A model generated the notes under the pieces. That model was not told the DNA's origin and searched no databases. It worked only from the letters and a program-made list of their open reading frames with translations. Positions 1 to 7,015 of a DNA stretch of 17,497 nt are shown in pieces. The position numbers were made by a program, and so were the translations under genes. The first letter of the stretch is position 1. Every line of letters starts with the position of its first letter. Source of the DNA: Paludibacter sp. (GTDB lineage Bacteria; Bacteroidota; Bacteroidia; Bacteroidales; Paludibacteraceae); NCBI GenBank assembly GCA_009787075.1, contig WRGS01000222.1, positions 1 to 17,497 on the forward strand, in the 5' to 3' direction.

Positions 1-1
1 A

Positions 2-601
2 CACATATTTGCCCAAAATAACACATATGTTTACAGAGACAGCAGTGTGATAGAACCTGTATATGGAATTGGACGCGATGATTTTTTGCAGTCCGATGGC
101 GACGACCCCAATGACCTGTTTTATATCAAAAAACAGGCAATGTACGACAATCTGATTTATCAAATAGGCGATACGCTGTATGACAAAATTGCAGATTCTT
201 ATTCAACAGTTTCGGCTATAACAACGCCGTTAAAAAAGATAAGCATTACTTGCGACAAGGATTATTCTGCCGCCTTTCCACAAGGCAGCGATTTAAGCGT
301 TTTGTTTGATATGTATTACGACTCGCCTTATGCAACAATAAAAAACGGTTATCACAGTGCAGAAGGCAGTTATCATAGTTCTTTAGACTTTACTGATAAT
401 TCAATAATATCAATTTTCAAGTCAAATTTAGCAGAAGCAGATTATGCAAATCAGCCATTTATTTGTTATCAGTGGATTTGCCATTTGTTATCTGCACCTG
501 ACAAAACAGATATTTATACTTTCAGCGTACAGGTAGAACTGTCCAATGGAATTATTTTAACAGGAGCGGAGGCTGTAAGCATCAATCTTAAAGGTAAATG
601 A
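2..601 (+). CDS. 3' end of an unrecognised protein (5' truncated by the window edge)
   Basis: The frame is open from the left edge to the TGA at 599-601, so this is the C-terminal part (about 199 codons) of a longer gene. A GTG at 47 could serve as a start, but in-frame coding continues upstream of it, which favours a start outside the window. The visible part is acidic and rich in Tyr, Ser and Asp, with no membrane segment and only two cysteines near the C-terminus (in the stretch FICYQWICHLL). The style resembles secreted or lipoprotein-type proteins of Bacteroidales, but the signal peptide would lie outside the window, so this is inference. I do not recognise the family. A strong intrinsic terminator follows 46 bases after the stop, so this gene ends its transcription unit. 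Confidence 0.7.
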   Translation, partial: HIFAQNNTYVYRDSSVIEPVYGIGRDDFLQSDGDDPNDLFYIKKQAMYDNLIYQIGDTLYDKIADSYSTVSAITTPLKKISITCDKDYSAAFPQGSDLSVLFDMYYDSPYATIKNGYHSAEGSYHSSLDFTDNSIISIFKSNLAEADYANQPFICYQWICHLLSAPDKTDIYTFSVQVELSNGIILTGAEAVSINLKGK

Positions 602-646
602 TTTTAAGAAGCATTCGCCGTAATTTCTAAAATCTTTTTTAATCAG

Positions 647-682
647 GCAGGCGCAGAAATAAAAACTCTGCGCCTGCTTTTT
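647..682 (+). terminator. Intrinsic terminator after the first gene
   Basis: A perfect 11-bp inverted repeat (GCAGGCGCAGA at 647-657, TCTGCGCCTGC at 667-677) has a 9-base loop and is followed by five T residues. It is GC-rich in an AT-rich background and lies between the upstream stop codon and the next promoter, so it should insulate the IleRS fragment gene from upstream transcription. Confidence 0.88.
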
Positions 683-718
683 GTGCGTTGTAAAAATTAA
701 AAAGTTCCGTTTATTATC

Positions 719-748
719 TTGGAAAATAAAAAAATAATTGTAATTTTG
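719..748 (+). promoter_or_regulatory. Bacteroidetes-type promoter for the IleRS C-terminal fragment gene
   Basis: TTG at 719-721, a 19-bp spacer, then TAATTTTG at 741-748 match the Bacteroidetes housekeeping consensus (TTG, 19-21 bp, TAnnTTTG). It lies after a terminator and about 90 bases before the ATG at 838, so the fragment gene probably has its own transcript. Activity is inferred from the consensus match. Confidence 0.6.
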
Positions 749-837
749 CCGCCGAAAATGTCGATTTCAAAAATTTATTGATCTATATATTATGAAATTT
801 GAAATACGGAATTTTTAAATCTTGAAATATAAAATAT

Positions 838-1659
838 ATGAATAAAAATATTGCAAATTCGGTACATCTTGCCGATTTTCCAAAATACGATGAGCGATTG
901 ATTGACAAAAATTTGGAAGAATGTATGTTGCTTGCCCAGCAAATTTCGTCAATGATTTTGGCTTTGCGGCGCAAGGCAGAAAAAAAAGTACGCCAGCCGC
1001 TGCTCAAAGCCGTTGTTCCTGCAAATGACGCAAAAACATTCGACCAGATACAATATGTTAGCGATTTGATACGCAACGAAGTAAATATCAAGGAATTGGA
1101 AATTTTGCCGCCAAATGTTGAAATGGAAAATCTTGTAAAACGCATTAAGCCAAATTTTAAAACTCTTGGCAAACGATACGGCAAACTGATGAAAGAGATT
1201 GTAAAAGCATTTGAAACCTTTAACAGCCGTCAGATTTCTGAAATAGAAAAGACAGAAGCATATAAATTCGTTTTGCCGCAAGGCGAAAAAATCGAAATAG
1301 AAAGTTCTGATTACGAGATAATTACCGAAGATATGCCCGGTTGGCTTGTTAGCAATGAGGGCAATCTGACTGTTGCACTTGATGTTGAAGTTACGCCCGA
1401 ACTTGAGCGTGAGGGCATAGCCCGCGAGCTTGTAAACCGCATTCAAAATATAAGAAAATCAAGCGGCTACGAAATTATTGACCGCATTATTATAGAAATT
1501 GAATGCAGCGACGAAATCGCCGCTGCAATAAAAGAATTTTCAGAATATATTTCAAATCAGGTTTTGGCAAATTCACTCACTTTTGCCAAAACGCTCACCG
1601 ATGCCGAAGAACTTAATTTTGAAGATTATATTGTTAAAGTAAAAGTCAGAAAAGTTTGA
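838..1659 (+). CDS. Free-standing C-terminal fragment of isoleucyl-tRNA synthetase
   Basis: The 273-residue product corresponds to only the last quarter of the roughly 1,100-residue IleRS usual in Bacteroidetes. Residues 8-60 match the end of the anticodon-binding helical region (SVHLADFP, then ISSMILALRRKAEKKVRQPL). The remainder matches the C-terminal extension (DUF5915-like), including the ELEREGIARELVNRIQNIRK stretch. The Rossmann catalytic core with HIGH and KMSKS, the editing domain and the first part of the anticodon-binding domain are absent, and no IleRS-like coding is seen upstream in any frame (in-frame stops at 793 and 823). The reading frame is nevertheless undamaged and preceded by a promoter. 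It could be one half of a split ileS, a duplicated C-terminal piece with a separate role, or a recent remnant of a deletion. It cannot aminoacylate tRNA by itself. Its stop lies 3 bases from the stop of the convergent nuclease gene. Confidence 0.8.
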   Translation: MNKNIANSVHLADFPKYDERLIDKNLEECMLLAQQISSMILALRRKAEKKVRQPLLKAVVPANDAKTFDQIQYVSDLIRNEVNIKELEILPPNVEMENLVKRIKPNFKTLGKRYGKLMKEIVKAFETFNSRQISEIEKTEAYKFVLPQGEKIEIESSDYEIITEDMPGWLVSNEGNLTVALDVEVTPELEREGIARELVNRIQNIRKSSGYEIIDRIIIEIECSDEIAAAIKEFSEYISNQVLANSLTFAKTLTDAEELNFEDYIVKVKVRKV

Positions 1660-1662
1660 TTT

Positions 1663-2772
1663 TTACTTGATAACATTTACTACAAATTTTTCTGTGTATT
1701 TTTTATTCTGCTTCGGGTTTGGACTGTAAATCGAAATAATATACATTCCGCTTGGCAAGCCGCTGCAACTGATTATGCCGTCATCTTGCAAAGCATTTTC
1801 TTTAATTTTTATTCCACTGACGGAATAAATTTCGTATTGTGCACCATTGAAATTGGCAAGTGTAACTTGAAGCCGATTACCTTGACTGTAATATCTTACA
1901 GAAAACATTGCATCTACATCAGGCACAGGCGATTGTCCGCCCCAAATATATTCTGCATATTCAGGATGATCAACAAACGGATTCCGATTACCCTGAACAT
2001 CATAAACCGCTTCGTTGCGATTTATTTCTTTCTCGCTCACTTGGTCTTGCCGATGCCATTTCATCAGCAAATCAATTGCGTAAGGAGTAAAAGTAGGATA
2101 AGTGTTGTTTTGAAGCATAGTCATTCCATAGGAAGTTGTCCATATCTGCGAGTAATCCTCATAGCAGGTAACCATATACATATAATCTCTGGCAAAATCG
2201 CCTTTGTATTCGTCTGCAGGCTCAAAAACATTGCCAGTATATTGCCCGTTATTAATAGGAATTCTGCTTTTGCCAACTTTTGAAACGCCATTATTAAATG
2301 TAACAGTTACACTCATATTAACTTCGCCCAAAGGATAATTGCTTTTTGCGTTATTTGCTTTCGCATTAGATGGATAAAGATTGTGATAGTCGCAGCCAAT
2401 AGAATACCTGTCTTCCTGTCCGCTTCCAACCCCAAACCAACTTTTGGGCAAACTATGCTCGCGGTTCAGTGCATTAGTACCTGTACCTATCCACTCAGGT
2501 AATCTAATATCGGAATACATATCCCAGATATAAAGACCATCTGGAGTGCGGTCGTGTTCATTGAAAAAACTTCTTGCATTAAAATATTTCCCCTCCCAAA
2601 CAGTGGGATTTTTGACAATTTGGAAAAGTGTGGTTTTCAATTCTGCACCTGATTTTCCTTCGGCATCATTGTAATAACCAACAGGGATTTGCGCAAAAAT
2701 TATATTCTGCAAGCAAAACAATAACAAAAATAATGCTAAGTGTTTGATTTTAAATAATGTAATCATATTCAT
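1663..2772 (-). CDS. Secreted endonuclease I family nuclease with T9SS sorting domain
   Basis: The 369-residue protein opens with a signal peptide (hydrophobic segment about residues 9-27, ending FAQ). The endonuclease I (EndA/NucM) fold follows, with NREHSLPKSWFG at 103-114 (His106 the likely general base), DYHNLYPSNAKANNAKSNYPLG at about 128-149 with metal-ligand Asn residues, GDFARDYMYM, and a late WHRQDQVSEKEINRNEAVYDVQ-type motif. Family members are non-specific DNA/RNA nucleases. From about residue 288 to the end there is a beta-rich C-terminal domain (motifs YEIYSVSGIKI and GLPSGMYIISI, ending in a basic Lys-rich strand). This is typical of type A sorting signals for type IX secretion, so the enzyme is probably exported and surface-attached or released. 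This makes it a plausible client of the system to which PorQ belongs. A role in scavenging extracellular nucleic acid is inference. Confidence 0.92.
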   Translation of the reverse strand: MNMITLFKIKHLALFLLLFCLQNIIFAQIPVGYYNDAEGKSGAELKTTLFQIVKNPTVWEGKYFNARSFFNEHDRTPDGLYIWDMYSDIRLPEWIGTGTNALNREHSLPKSWFGVGSGQEDRYSIGCDYHNLYPSNAKANNAKSNYPLGEVNMSVTVTFNNGVSKVGKSRIPINNGQYTGNVFEPADEYKGDFARDYMYMVTCYEDYSQIWTTSYGMTMLQNNTYPTFTPYAIDLLMKWHRQDQVSEKEINRNEAVYDVQGNRNPFVDHPEYAEYIWGGQSPVPDVDAMFSVRYYSQGNRLQVTLANFNGAQYEIYSVSGIKIKENALQDDGIISCSGLPSGMYIISIYSPNPKQNKKYTEKFVVNVIK

Positions 2773-2796
2773 GATAGTTTTAAGGATTTAGGATTG

Positions 2797-2804
2797 CAAA
2801 AGTA
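2797..2804 (-). promoter_or_regulatory. Possible -7 element for the secreted nuclease
   Basis: On the minus strand this reads TACTTTTG, an exact TAnnTTTG match 24 bases before the ATG. No TTG lies at the expected distance upstream, so the assignment is weak. Confidence 0.3.
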
Positions 2805-2861
2805 CATAAAAAATCGGTAATACAGATTAAAAAATAAATTAAAAACAAATATTGCTGATTT

Positions 2862-3881
2862 CTAATTTTCTCTTAAAAAATCAAAACATTCCCAAATTTC
2901 TTCTTTGGTTGCCTGCTGGTCAATTTTCGGCTGCCCAACTTGCGTAAGCAACACAAAATTAATTGTTTGCGCGGCGTTTTTTTTGTCGTGCAACATTATA
3001 TTGTATAAAATCTCATAATTTTTGCACGAAAAATTTGGTTTTCCGTAAAATGTTTTTATTAAATAATTGATTTGTAATAAAATATCTTTTGGAAAATTAT
3101 ATTTCACAAAAGAAAGATAAAGTTCGCAAACCATTCCCCAAGCCACTGCATATCCGTGCAAAACAGGATTTTCTTTTGCAAAAAACGCCTCAAATGCGTG
3201 GGCGAAAGTATGACCGAAGTTGAGAATTTTGCGCTCCGAATTTTCTGTGAAATCTTGATTTATAATACTTTGTTTAAACAGAATATTTTTTTGCAGAAGA
3301 AAATCAAGTTCTGTTAAATCAAATTTTTCCAAATCAAAATTCAATGTTTCGTTCAAAAGCGCGTAACCGCTTAACAACGAATGTTTTAACATTTCAGCAA
3401 AGCCCGAAAGCAGATTTTTTGTATCTAATGTTTTGAAAAAATCCACATTAATTAATGTTTTTTCAGGTTTGGCAAACGCGCCGATTTCGTTTTTCAATCC
3501 GTTGAAATTGATTCCTGTTTTTCCGCCGTATGCCGCATCAACTGCCGCCAAAAGCGTTGTAGAGACATTCACAAAGCGCATTCCGCGTTTGAAAGTTGCC
3601 GCAGCAAAACCGCCAATATCGCTTATCATTCCACCGCCAACATTGACAAACAGCGATTTTCGCGTAGCACAATTTTCGCTCAAAAATTGCCAGATTTCCG
3701 TTAAAGTTTTAATGTTTTTATTTTCGTCGCCTGCGGCAATGATAATTTCTTTATAATCAACATTCTGCAAATTATTTTCGAGCAAAGGCAAACAAAATCG
3801 ATGCGTATTTTTGTCAGTTAGAACAAAAATCGCATCGGGTTGAATTTGCAAAATAATATTTTTCAACTCAAAATTTTCCAT
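2862..3881 (-). CDS. aroB: 3-dehydroquinate synthase
   Basis: AroB makes 3-dehydroquinate from DAHP in the second step of the shikimate pathway, using NAD and a divalent metal. Landmarks along the 339 residues are the NAD-binding glycine-rich GGGMISDIGGF (about 82-92), the STTLLAAVDAAYGGKTGI block, GFAEMLKHSLL (metal-ligand Glu and active-site Lys), NFGHTFAHAFE (metal-ligand His) and VLHGYAVAWGM (second metal-ligand His). Length is slightly below the usual 350-360 because the N-terminal nucleotide-binding part is short, but all key residues are present. The start ATG at 3879-3881 lies inside the 3' end of the upstream pseudouridine synthase gene (19-base overlap), so the two are probably translationally coupled in one operon. 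Confidence 0.95.
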   Translation of the reverse strand: MENFELKNIILQIQPDAIFVLTDKNTHRFCLPLLENNLQNVDYKEIIIAAGDENKNIKTLTEIWQFLSENCATRKSLFVNVGGGMISDIGGFAAATFKRGMRFVNVSTTLLAAVDAAYGGKTGINFNGLKNEIGAFAKPEKTLINVDFFKTLDTKNLLSGFAEMLKHSLLSGYALLNETLNFDLEKFDLTELDFLLQKNILFKQSIINQDFTENSERKILNFGHTFAHAFEAFFAKENPVLHGYAVAWGMVCELYLSFVKYNFPKDILLQINYLIKTFYGKPNFSCKNYEILYNIMLHDKKNAAQTINFVLLTQVGQPKIDQQATKEEIWECFDFLREN

Positions 3882-4531
3882 AATTTTTCATTTTCAGGCG
3901 GCGGGGCAACAATTTCGATGTGCGTTTTAGCAACAGGATGCGTAAATTCCACTTTGCGAGCGTGCAAACAAATGCCGCCGTCTGCGTTGGAACGCGCAAA
4001 ACCGTATTTCAAATCGCCTTTTATCGGGCAGCCAATAGCGGCAAGTTGCGCACGGATTTGATGATGACGTCCGGTTTCGAGTTTTATCTCGAGTAAATAA
4101 TAAGTATCTGATTTTGAGATAGTTCGATACGAAAGTACAGCGTGCTTTGAGTTTTTTTGCGGTTTCAAACTTGCATACGATTTGTTTTGCTTTTCGTTGC
4201 GCGTCAAATAATGCTCCAAACGATTTTCCGCCGCAGGCGGCATATTTTTAACAATTGCCCAATAAGTTTTGTCAATTTGCTGAGTGCGAAACATTTCATT
4301 GAGCCGCTCAAGCGCTTTGCTCGTGCGTGCAAACAACACAACGCCGCTTACAGGACGGTCTATGCGATGCGGAACGCCAAGAAAAACTTCGCCCGCTTTT
4401 GAATATTTTTCCTTGATATACGCTTTTACAAGGTCGGAAAGCGATGTGTCGCCGGTTTTATCGCCCTGAACAATTTCCGAATTGGTTTTATTGACAGCGA
4501 TAATGTGATTGTCTTCGTAAAGAATTGTCAT
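3863..4531 (-). CDS. RluA-family pseudouridine synthase
   Basis: The 222-residue protein is a compact RluA-type RNA pseudouridine synthase without an S4 RNA-binding domain. The catalytic motif is PHRIDRPVSG with the nucleophilic Asp at residue 58. KTYWAIV and the C-terminal LETGRHHQIRAQLAAIGCPI block (substrate-binding Arg/His residues) follow. Family members isomerise specific uridines in rRNA or tRNA. The S4-less architecture resembles RluA/RluC-like or TruC-like enzymes, and the exact target cannot be read from sequence. It is the first gene of a two-gene unit with aroB. A Bacteroidetes promoter lies just upstream, and the ATG directly abuts an inverted repeat. Confidence 0.92.
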   Translation of the reverse strand: MTILYEDNHIIAVNKTNSEIVQGDKTGDTSLSDLVKAYIKEKYSKAGEVFLGVPHRIDRPVSGVVLFARTSKALERLNEMFRTQQIDKTYWAIVKNMPPAAENRLEHYLTRNEKQNKSYASLKPQKNSKHAVLSYRTISKSDTYYLLEIKLETGRHHQIRAQLAAIGCPIKGDLKYGFARSNADGGICLHARKVEFTHPVAKTHIEIVAPPPENEKLWKILS

Positions 4532-4574
4532 TGTGTTATTTACAATTTTTTAATTTTTTAATTTTTATAACACA
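4532..4574 (-). repeat. Inverted repeat in the leader of the pseudouridine synthase gene
   Basis: TGTGTTAT at 4532-4539 and ATAACACA at 4567-4574 form a perfect 8-bp inverted repeat separated by 27 very AT-rich bases. One arm overlaps the -7 promoter element and the other ends at the base before the start codon. It may be an operator or a leader hairpin, but in this composition it could also be chance. Confidence 0.35.
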
Positions 4575-4604
4575 AAAGTAAATATTTTTTTAAAATACGG
4601 CAAA
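4573..4604 (-). promoter_or_regulatory. Bacteroidetes-type promoter for pseudouridine synthase-aroB
   Basis: On the minus strand, TTTG (4604-4601), a 20-bp spacer and TACTTTTG (4580-4573) fit the phylum consensus. The element ends 41 bases before the ATG. Confidence 0.6.
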
Positions 4605-4698
4605 GATTTCATTCGCTTTTTTATAAAAAGAAAGCAAATAAACGCAAATTTTTCATCTGCGCCTATCTGCCTTACACCATAAATTAAAAATTAAATTT

Positions 4699-5133
4699 TT
4701 AATGAATTTCTATTGTACGCTGCTTTGCTTTGCGGTCTTCTATCTTAATTTTTGGAATTTCGATATGTAAAATACCGTTTTCCATTTTTGCTGAAATATT
4801 TTCTTTGTCGGCATTTTCGGGCAAAATAATGCTTTGCTCAAATTTTGAATAGTCAAATTCACGGCGCAAATAGCGGCTTTCGCTTGCATTAACAGTGTTT
4901 TCTGTCTTTTTTTCCATTGTAACAACAAGGTCGTTGTCTGTGTCGATATGCAAATTGAAATCTTCTTTTTGCGCTCCGGGAGCAGCAACCTGAACTTCAA
5001 AGTTGTTTTTATGTTCCAAAATATTAACAGAAGGCATATTTCTGCTCGAATTTACAGTATCCCAATTATTGCCCACAAACAAATCGTTGAAAACCGATGG
5101 CAACCAATTTTGATTTCTTCTTACAAGTGTCAT
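4699..5133 (-). CDS. Hsp20/alpha-crystallin small heat shock protein
   Basis: This 144-residue protein is an ATP-independent holdase chaperone. A short N-terminal arm (about 1-33, with PSVFNDLF) precedes the alpha-crystallin domain, which starts near PSVNILEHKNNFEVQVAAPG and ends with ENGILHIEIPK. The ENGILHI signature and a C-terminal IKI (I-x-I anchoring motif) are both present, so oligomer assembly should be intact. It is cytoplasmic, with no signal peptide. Unusually for this window, the start codon is preceded by a good Shine-Dalgarno sequence (AGGAGA, 7 bases before ATG). The gene has its own long upstream region and appears to be transcribed alone. Confidence 0.95.
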   Translation of the reverse strand: MTLVRRNQNWLPSVFNDLFVGNNWDTVNSSRNMPSVNILEHKNNFEVQVAAPGAQKEDFNLHIDTDNDLVVTMEKKTENTVNASESRYLRREFDYSKFEQSIILPENADKENISAKMENGILHIEIPKIKIEDRKAKQRTIEIH

Positions 5134-5140
5134 AATTTTT

Positions 5141-5146
5141 TCTCCT
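5141..5146 (-). promoter_or_regulatory. Shine-Dalgarno sequence of the hsp20 gene
   Basis: On the minus strand this reads AGGAGA, 7 bases before the ATG. I saw no comparably good match upstream of the other genes here, as expected for Bacteroidetes, so this one suggests high or differently controlled translation. Confidence 0.6.
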
Positions 5147-5196
5147 ATTTTTTAAAGTTATTAAAGTTATTATTAAATTTTACGCTTGTAAATAAT

Positions 5197-5229
5197 CAAA
5201 TCGTATTCCACTATAAAAAATATGACAAA
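5197..5229 (-). promoter_or_regulatory. Possible promoter of hsp20
   Basis: On the minus strand, TTTG (5229-5226), a 20-bp spacer and TACGATTTG (5205-5197) resemble the phylum promoter, but the -7 box has one extra base between TA and TTTG. A direct repeat TGACAAATT overlaps its upstream edge (5223-5231) and recurs at 5264-5272, 41 bp apart, which may mark regulator sites. Confidence 0.3.
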
Positions 5230-5482
5230 TTTTCCGATTTTTTACAAAAATCAAAATTTTAACTGACAAATTGACGTAAAAATTATTTCAAAGGCTGGAT
5301 AAATTACCAATTTTTGACATTCCATATTAAAACAAAAGAAATTTGTAATTAGCTAACGCTGACCGTTGGTTCGATTTTATCATAACTTTTTTATTTTTTT
5401 TGTATTTTAAATGCTTATACTCACTTTCGCGGGATTACAAATCTTGTGAGACGAAGAAGTGTTGATTTTAAATAATATATTC

Positions 5483-5518
5483 CTTACGACCTTTGCGAAA
5501 AATCTTTGCGCCTTTGCG
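5483..5518. repeat. Short CTTTGCG repeat cluster
   Basis: Three exact copies of CTTTGCG (5491-5497, 5504-5510, 5512-5518) and a degenerate one (CTTACGA at 5483-5489) lie just downstream of the DUF486 gene. From memory, similar TTTGCG-rich stretches occur in intergenic DNA of other Bacteroidetes. Their function is unknown to me. Confidence 0.5.
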
Positions 5519-5547
5519 GTAAAAAGACTTTTAAAAACAATTCCAAA

Positions 5548-5916
5548 TTATTTCATAAACACAAAATATACAGCCAGAATCAGACACACAAAGGCTGCGA
5601 TATGATTCCAGTGTAATTTTTCGCTTTCAAAAGCCAACAGGGCAAAAATGGTGAAAACAACCAGGGTAATAACTTCCTGAATCACTTTCAACTGCATTAA
5701 TGAAAATGGACCTCCATTGTCCCTAAAACCGATTCTGTTGGCAGGAACTTGAAAACAATATTCGAATAGAGCAATTCCCCACGAAAACAGGATAATGCCA
5801 TAAAGAGGCAAGTTGTTGGTTATTTTCATATCCTGCAATTTCAAATGACCATACCATGCCAAAGTCATAAAAATGTTGGATATGATAAGAAAAACAATTG
5901 TATATGCGGCTTTCAT
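5548..5916 (-). CDS. DUF486 family (DMT-like) small membrane protein
   Basis: I start this at the ATG at 5916 (MKAAYTIVFL), not the upstream ATG at 5949. The resulting 122 residues fit the usual length of about 110-120 for the family, and the upstream ATG lies within the -7 promoter box. Four hydrophobic segments are visible at about residues 3-20, 36-54, 76-94 and 102-120. The conserved motifs NIFMTLAWYGHLK, YCFQVPANRIG and QEVITLVVFTIFA identify DUF486 (COG3169), which resembles drug/metabolite-type transporters. No substrate is established and I do not propose one. It has its own promoter and is divergent from ispE. Confidence 0.88.
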   Translation of the reverse strand: MKAAYTIVFLIISNIFMTLAWYGHLKLQDMKITNNLPLYGIILFSWGIALFEYCFQVPANRIGFRDNGGPFSLMQLKVIQEVITLVVFTIFALLAFESEKLHWNHIAAFVCLILAVYFVFMK

Positions 5917-5946
5917 TTTTTTTGTTATATTATTAATTTTATATGG

Positions 5947-5978
5947 CAAAATTATAATAAAAAAAATTTATTTGCAAA
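5947..5978 (-). promoter_or_regulatory. Bacteroidetes-type promoter for the DUF486 gene
   Basis: On the minus strand, TTTG (5978-5975), 20 bp and TAATTTTG (5954-5947) match the consensus exactly. The -7 box ends 30 bases before the ATG chosen for the gene. Confidence 0.6.
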
Positions 5979-6032
5979 ATAAACTTTAAGCTCTGATTGA
6001 TTGCATAAAATCCGTAAATCGTAAATAATTTG

Positions 6033-6040
6033 TATTTTTG
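6033..6040 (+). promoter_or_regulatory. Possible -7 element for ispE
   Basis: TATTTTTG matches TAnnTTTG and lies 31 bases before the chosen ispE start. No TTG sits at 17-23 bp upstream (the nearest is 29 bp away), so the promoter is either weak or regulated. Confidence 0.4.
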
Positions 6041-6071
6041 CAAACTAATATAAATGAAATGTCAAAATTAT

Positions 6072-6890
6072 ATGATTTTATATCCAAATTGTAAAATAAA
6101 TATTGGACTTTATGTTACCGAACGGCGTGTTGATGGCTACCACAATATCGAAACGGTGTTTTTCCCTGTTGGCTTGACCGATGTTTTGCAAATTGAAGAA
6201 GCAGATGCCAAAAACAATTTTCGTTTTTCTATTTTGGGAAATAAAATTGAAGGAGAAGCAGAAAATAACTTGATAATCAAAGCATTGCGTTTGCTGCAAA
6301 AAGATTTTCATATTCCGCCGCTTGATATTAAACTGACAAAAAAAATTCCTACAGGTGCGGGACTTGGCGGCGGTTCGACAGACGGTGCCTTTATGCTCAA
6401 AGGACTTAACGAACTGCTTAATTTGAATATTTCGGACGAAAAACTTGAAATTTATGCAGCAAAACTTGGTGCAGATTGTCCGTTCTTTGTGAGCAACAGA
6501 GCGGTTTTTGCCGAAGGAACAGGAAATATTTTTACGCCAGTAAATATTTCATTACAAGGATATTGCATCGTAATAGTAAAACCTGATATTCACGTTTCAA
6601 CCGCAGAGGCATACGCAGGGATAACTCCAAAAAAATCGGAATTTCAGTTGCGCGAGGCAATTTGCGAGCCGATAGAAAAGTGGAAAAATTTGATTTTCAA
6701 CGACTTTGAAAAATCGGTTTTTGAAAAATTTCCTAAAATTGCAAAAATCAAACAGCAACTTTATGATTTAGGCGCACTTTACGCATCAATGTCGGGTTCA
6801 GGGTCTGCGGTTTTTGGAATTTTTGATAAACAGGTAAATTTTTCTAATAATATTTTTAAAAAATGTTTTTTAACAAATATTAAAATTTAA
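6072..6890 (+). CDS. ispE: 4-diphosphocytidyl-2-C-methyl-D-erythritol kinase
   Basis: IspE phosphorylates CDP-methylerythritol with ATP in the non-mevalonate (MEP) isoprenoid pathway and belongs to the GHMP kinase superfamily. I chose the ATG at 6072 because the family begins with a short strand ending in PNxKINxGL, seen here as YPNCKINIGL; the ATG at 6054 would add six residues. Key parts are the substrate-binding DGYHNIETVFFPV, the glycine-rich ATP loop PTGAGLGGGSTDGA, LGADCPFF with the catalytic Asp, and the late GSGSAVFGIF motif. The protein is 272 residues, normal for the family. The 3' end is very AT-rich (NNIFKKCFLTNIKI) and less conserved. It appears to be a single-gene unit divergent from the DUF486 gene. 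Confidence 0.95.
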   Translation: MILYPNCKINIGLYVTERRVDGYHNIETVFFPVGLTDVLQIEEADAKNNFRFSILGNKIEGEAENNLIIKALRLLQKDFHIPPLDIKLTKKIPTGAGLGGGSTDGAFMLKGLNELLNLNISDEKLEIYAAKLGADCPFFVSNRAVFAEGTGNIFTPVNISLQGYCIVIVKPDIHVSTAEAYAGITPKKSEFQLREAICEPIEKWKNLIFNDFEKSVFEKFPKIAKIKQQLYDLGALYASMSGSGSAVFGIFDKQVNFSNNIFKKCFLTNIKI

Positions 6891-6948
6891 CTTGCCTGTA
6901 AATATATTTTTATAATTTATTTATAAAAAACGTTAAAATATTCACTCT

Positions 6949-6982
6949 TTGGTACAACGTATAAAAATATACTGTATTTTTG
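6949..6982 (+). promoter_or_regulatory. Bacteroidetes-type promoter for the GlsB/YeaQ-type gene
   Basis: TTG at 6949-6951 and TATTTTTG at 6975-6982 are separated by 23 bp, the upper end of the accepted range. The -7 box ends 33 bases before the ATG. Confidence 0.5.
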
Positions 6983-7015
6983 CGTCTTAATATTAATAAT
7001 TAAAAACTATAAAGT

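Larger units (their letters stand above)
5134..5547. other. 414-base intergenic region between hsp20 and the DUF486 gene
   Basis: No gene is visible here. The hsp20-proximal part holds its Shine-Dalgarno sequence, a candidate promoter and two TGACAAATT direct repeats. The DUF486-proximal part has three CTTTGCG units at 5491-5518 and a more GC-rich patch around 5345-5450, including a CTCAC/GTGAG pair (5420-5424 and 5446-5450). It looks like dispersed-repeat-type spacer rather than a gene remnant. Confidence 0.5.

Noticed and set aside
758..781. Possible remnant of the true ileS start (ATG at 758, seven codons then TGA)
   Set aside because: The seven codons do not match an IleRS N-terminus convincingly, so an internal deletion cannot be claimed from it.
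817..870. A split intein joining the IleRS fragment to an N-terminal part elsewhere (IAN followed by Ser at its start)
   Set aside because: Only seven residues precede the IleRS homology and they lack the usual intein C-terminal block. In-frame stops lie just upstream, so there is no room for an intein C-fragment.
783..1446. Minus-strand open frames (133 and 165 codons) opposite the IleRS fragment
   Set aside because: They are shadows of the plus-strand gene, which has clear IleRS motifs. Their translations have no recognisable domain.
6831..6898. Imperfect inverted repeat (CAGGTAAATTTT with a later AAAATTTA...CCTG) across the end of ispE as a terminator
   Set aside because: The arms pair only with a five-base bulge and a long loop, there is no clean T tract after it, and it extends into the coding sequence.
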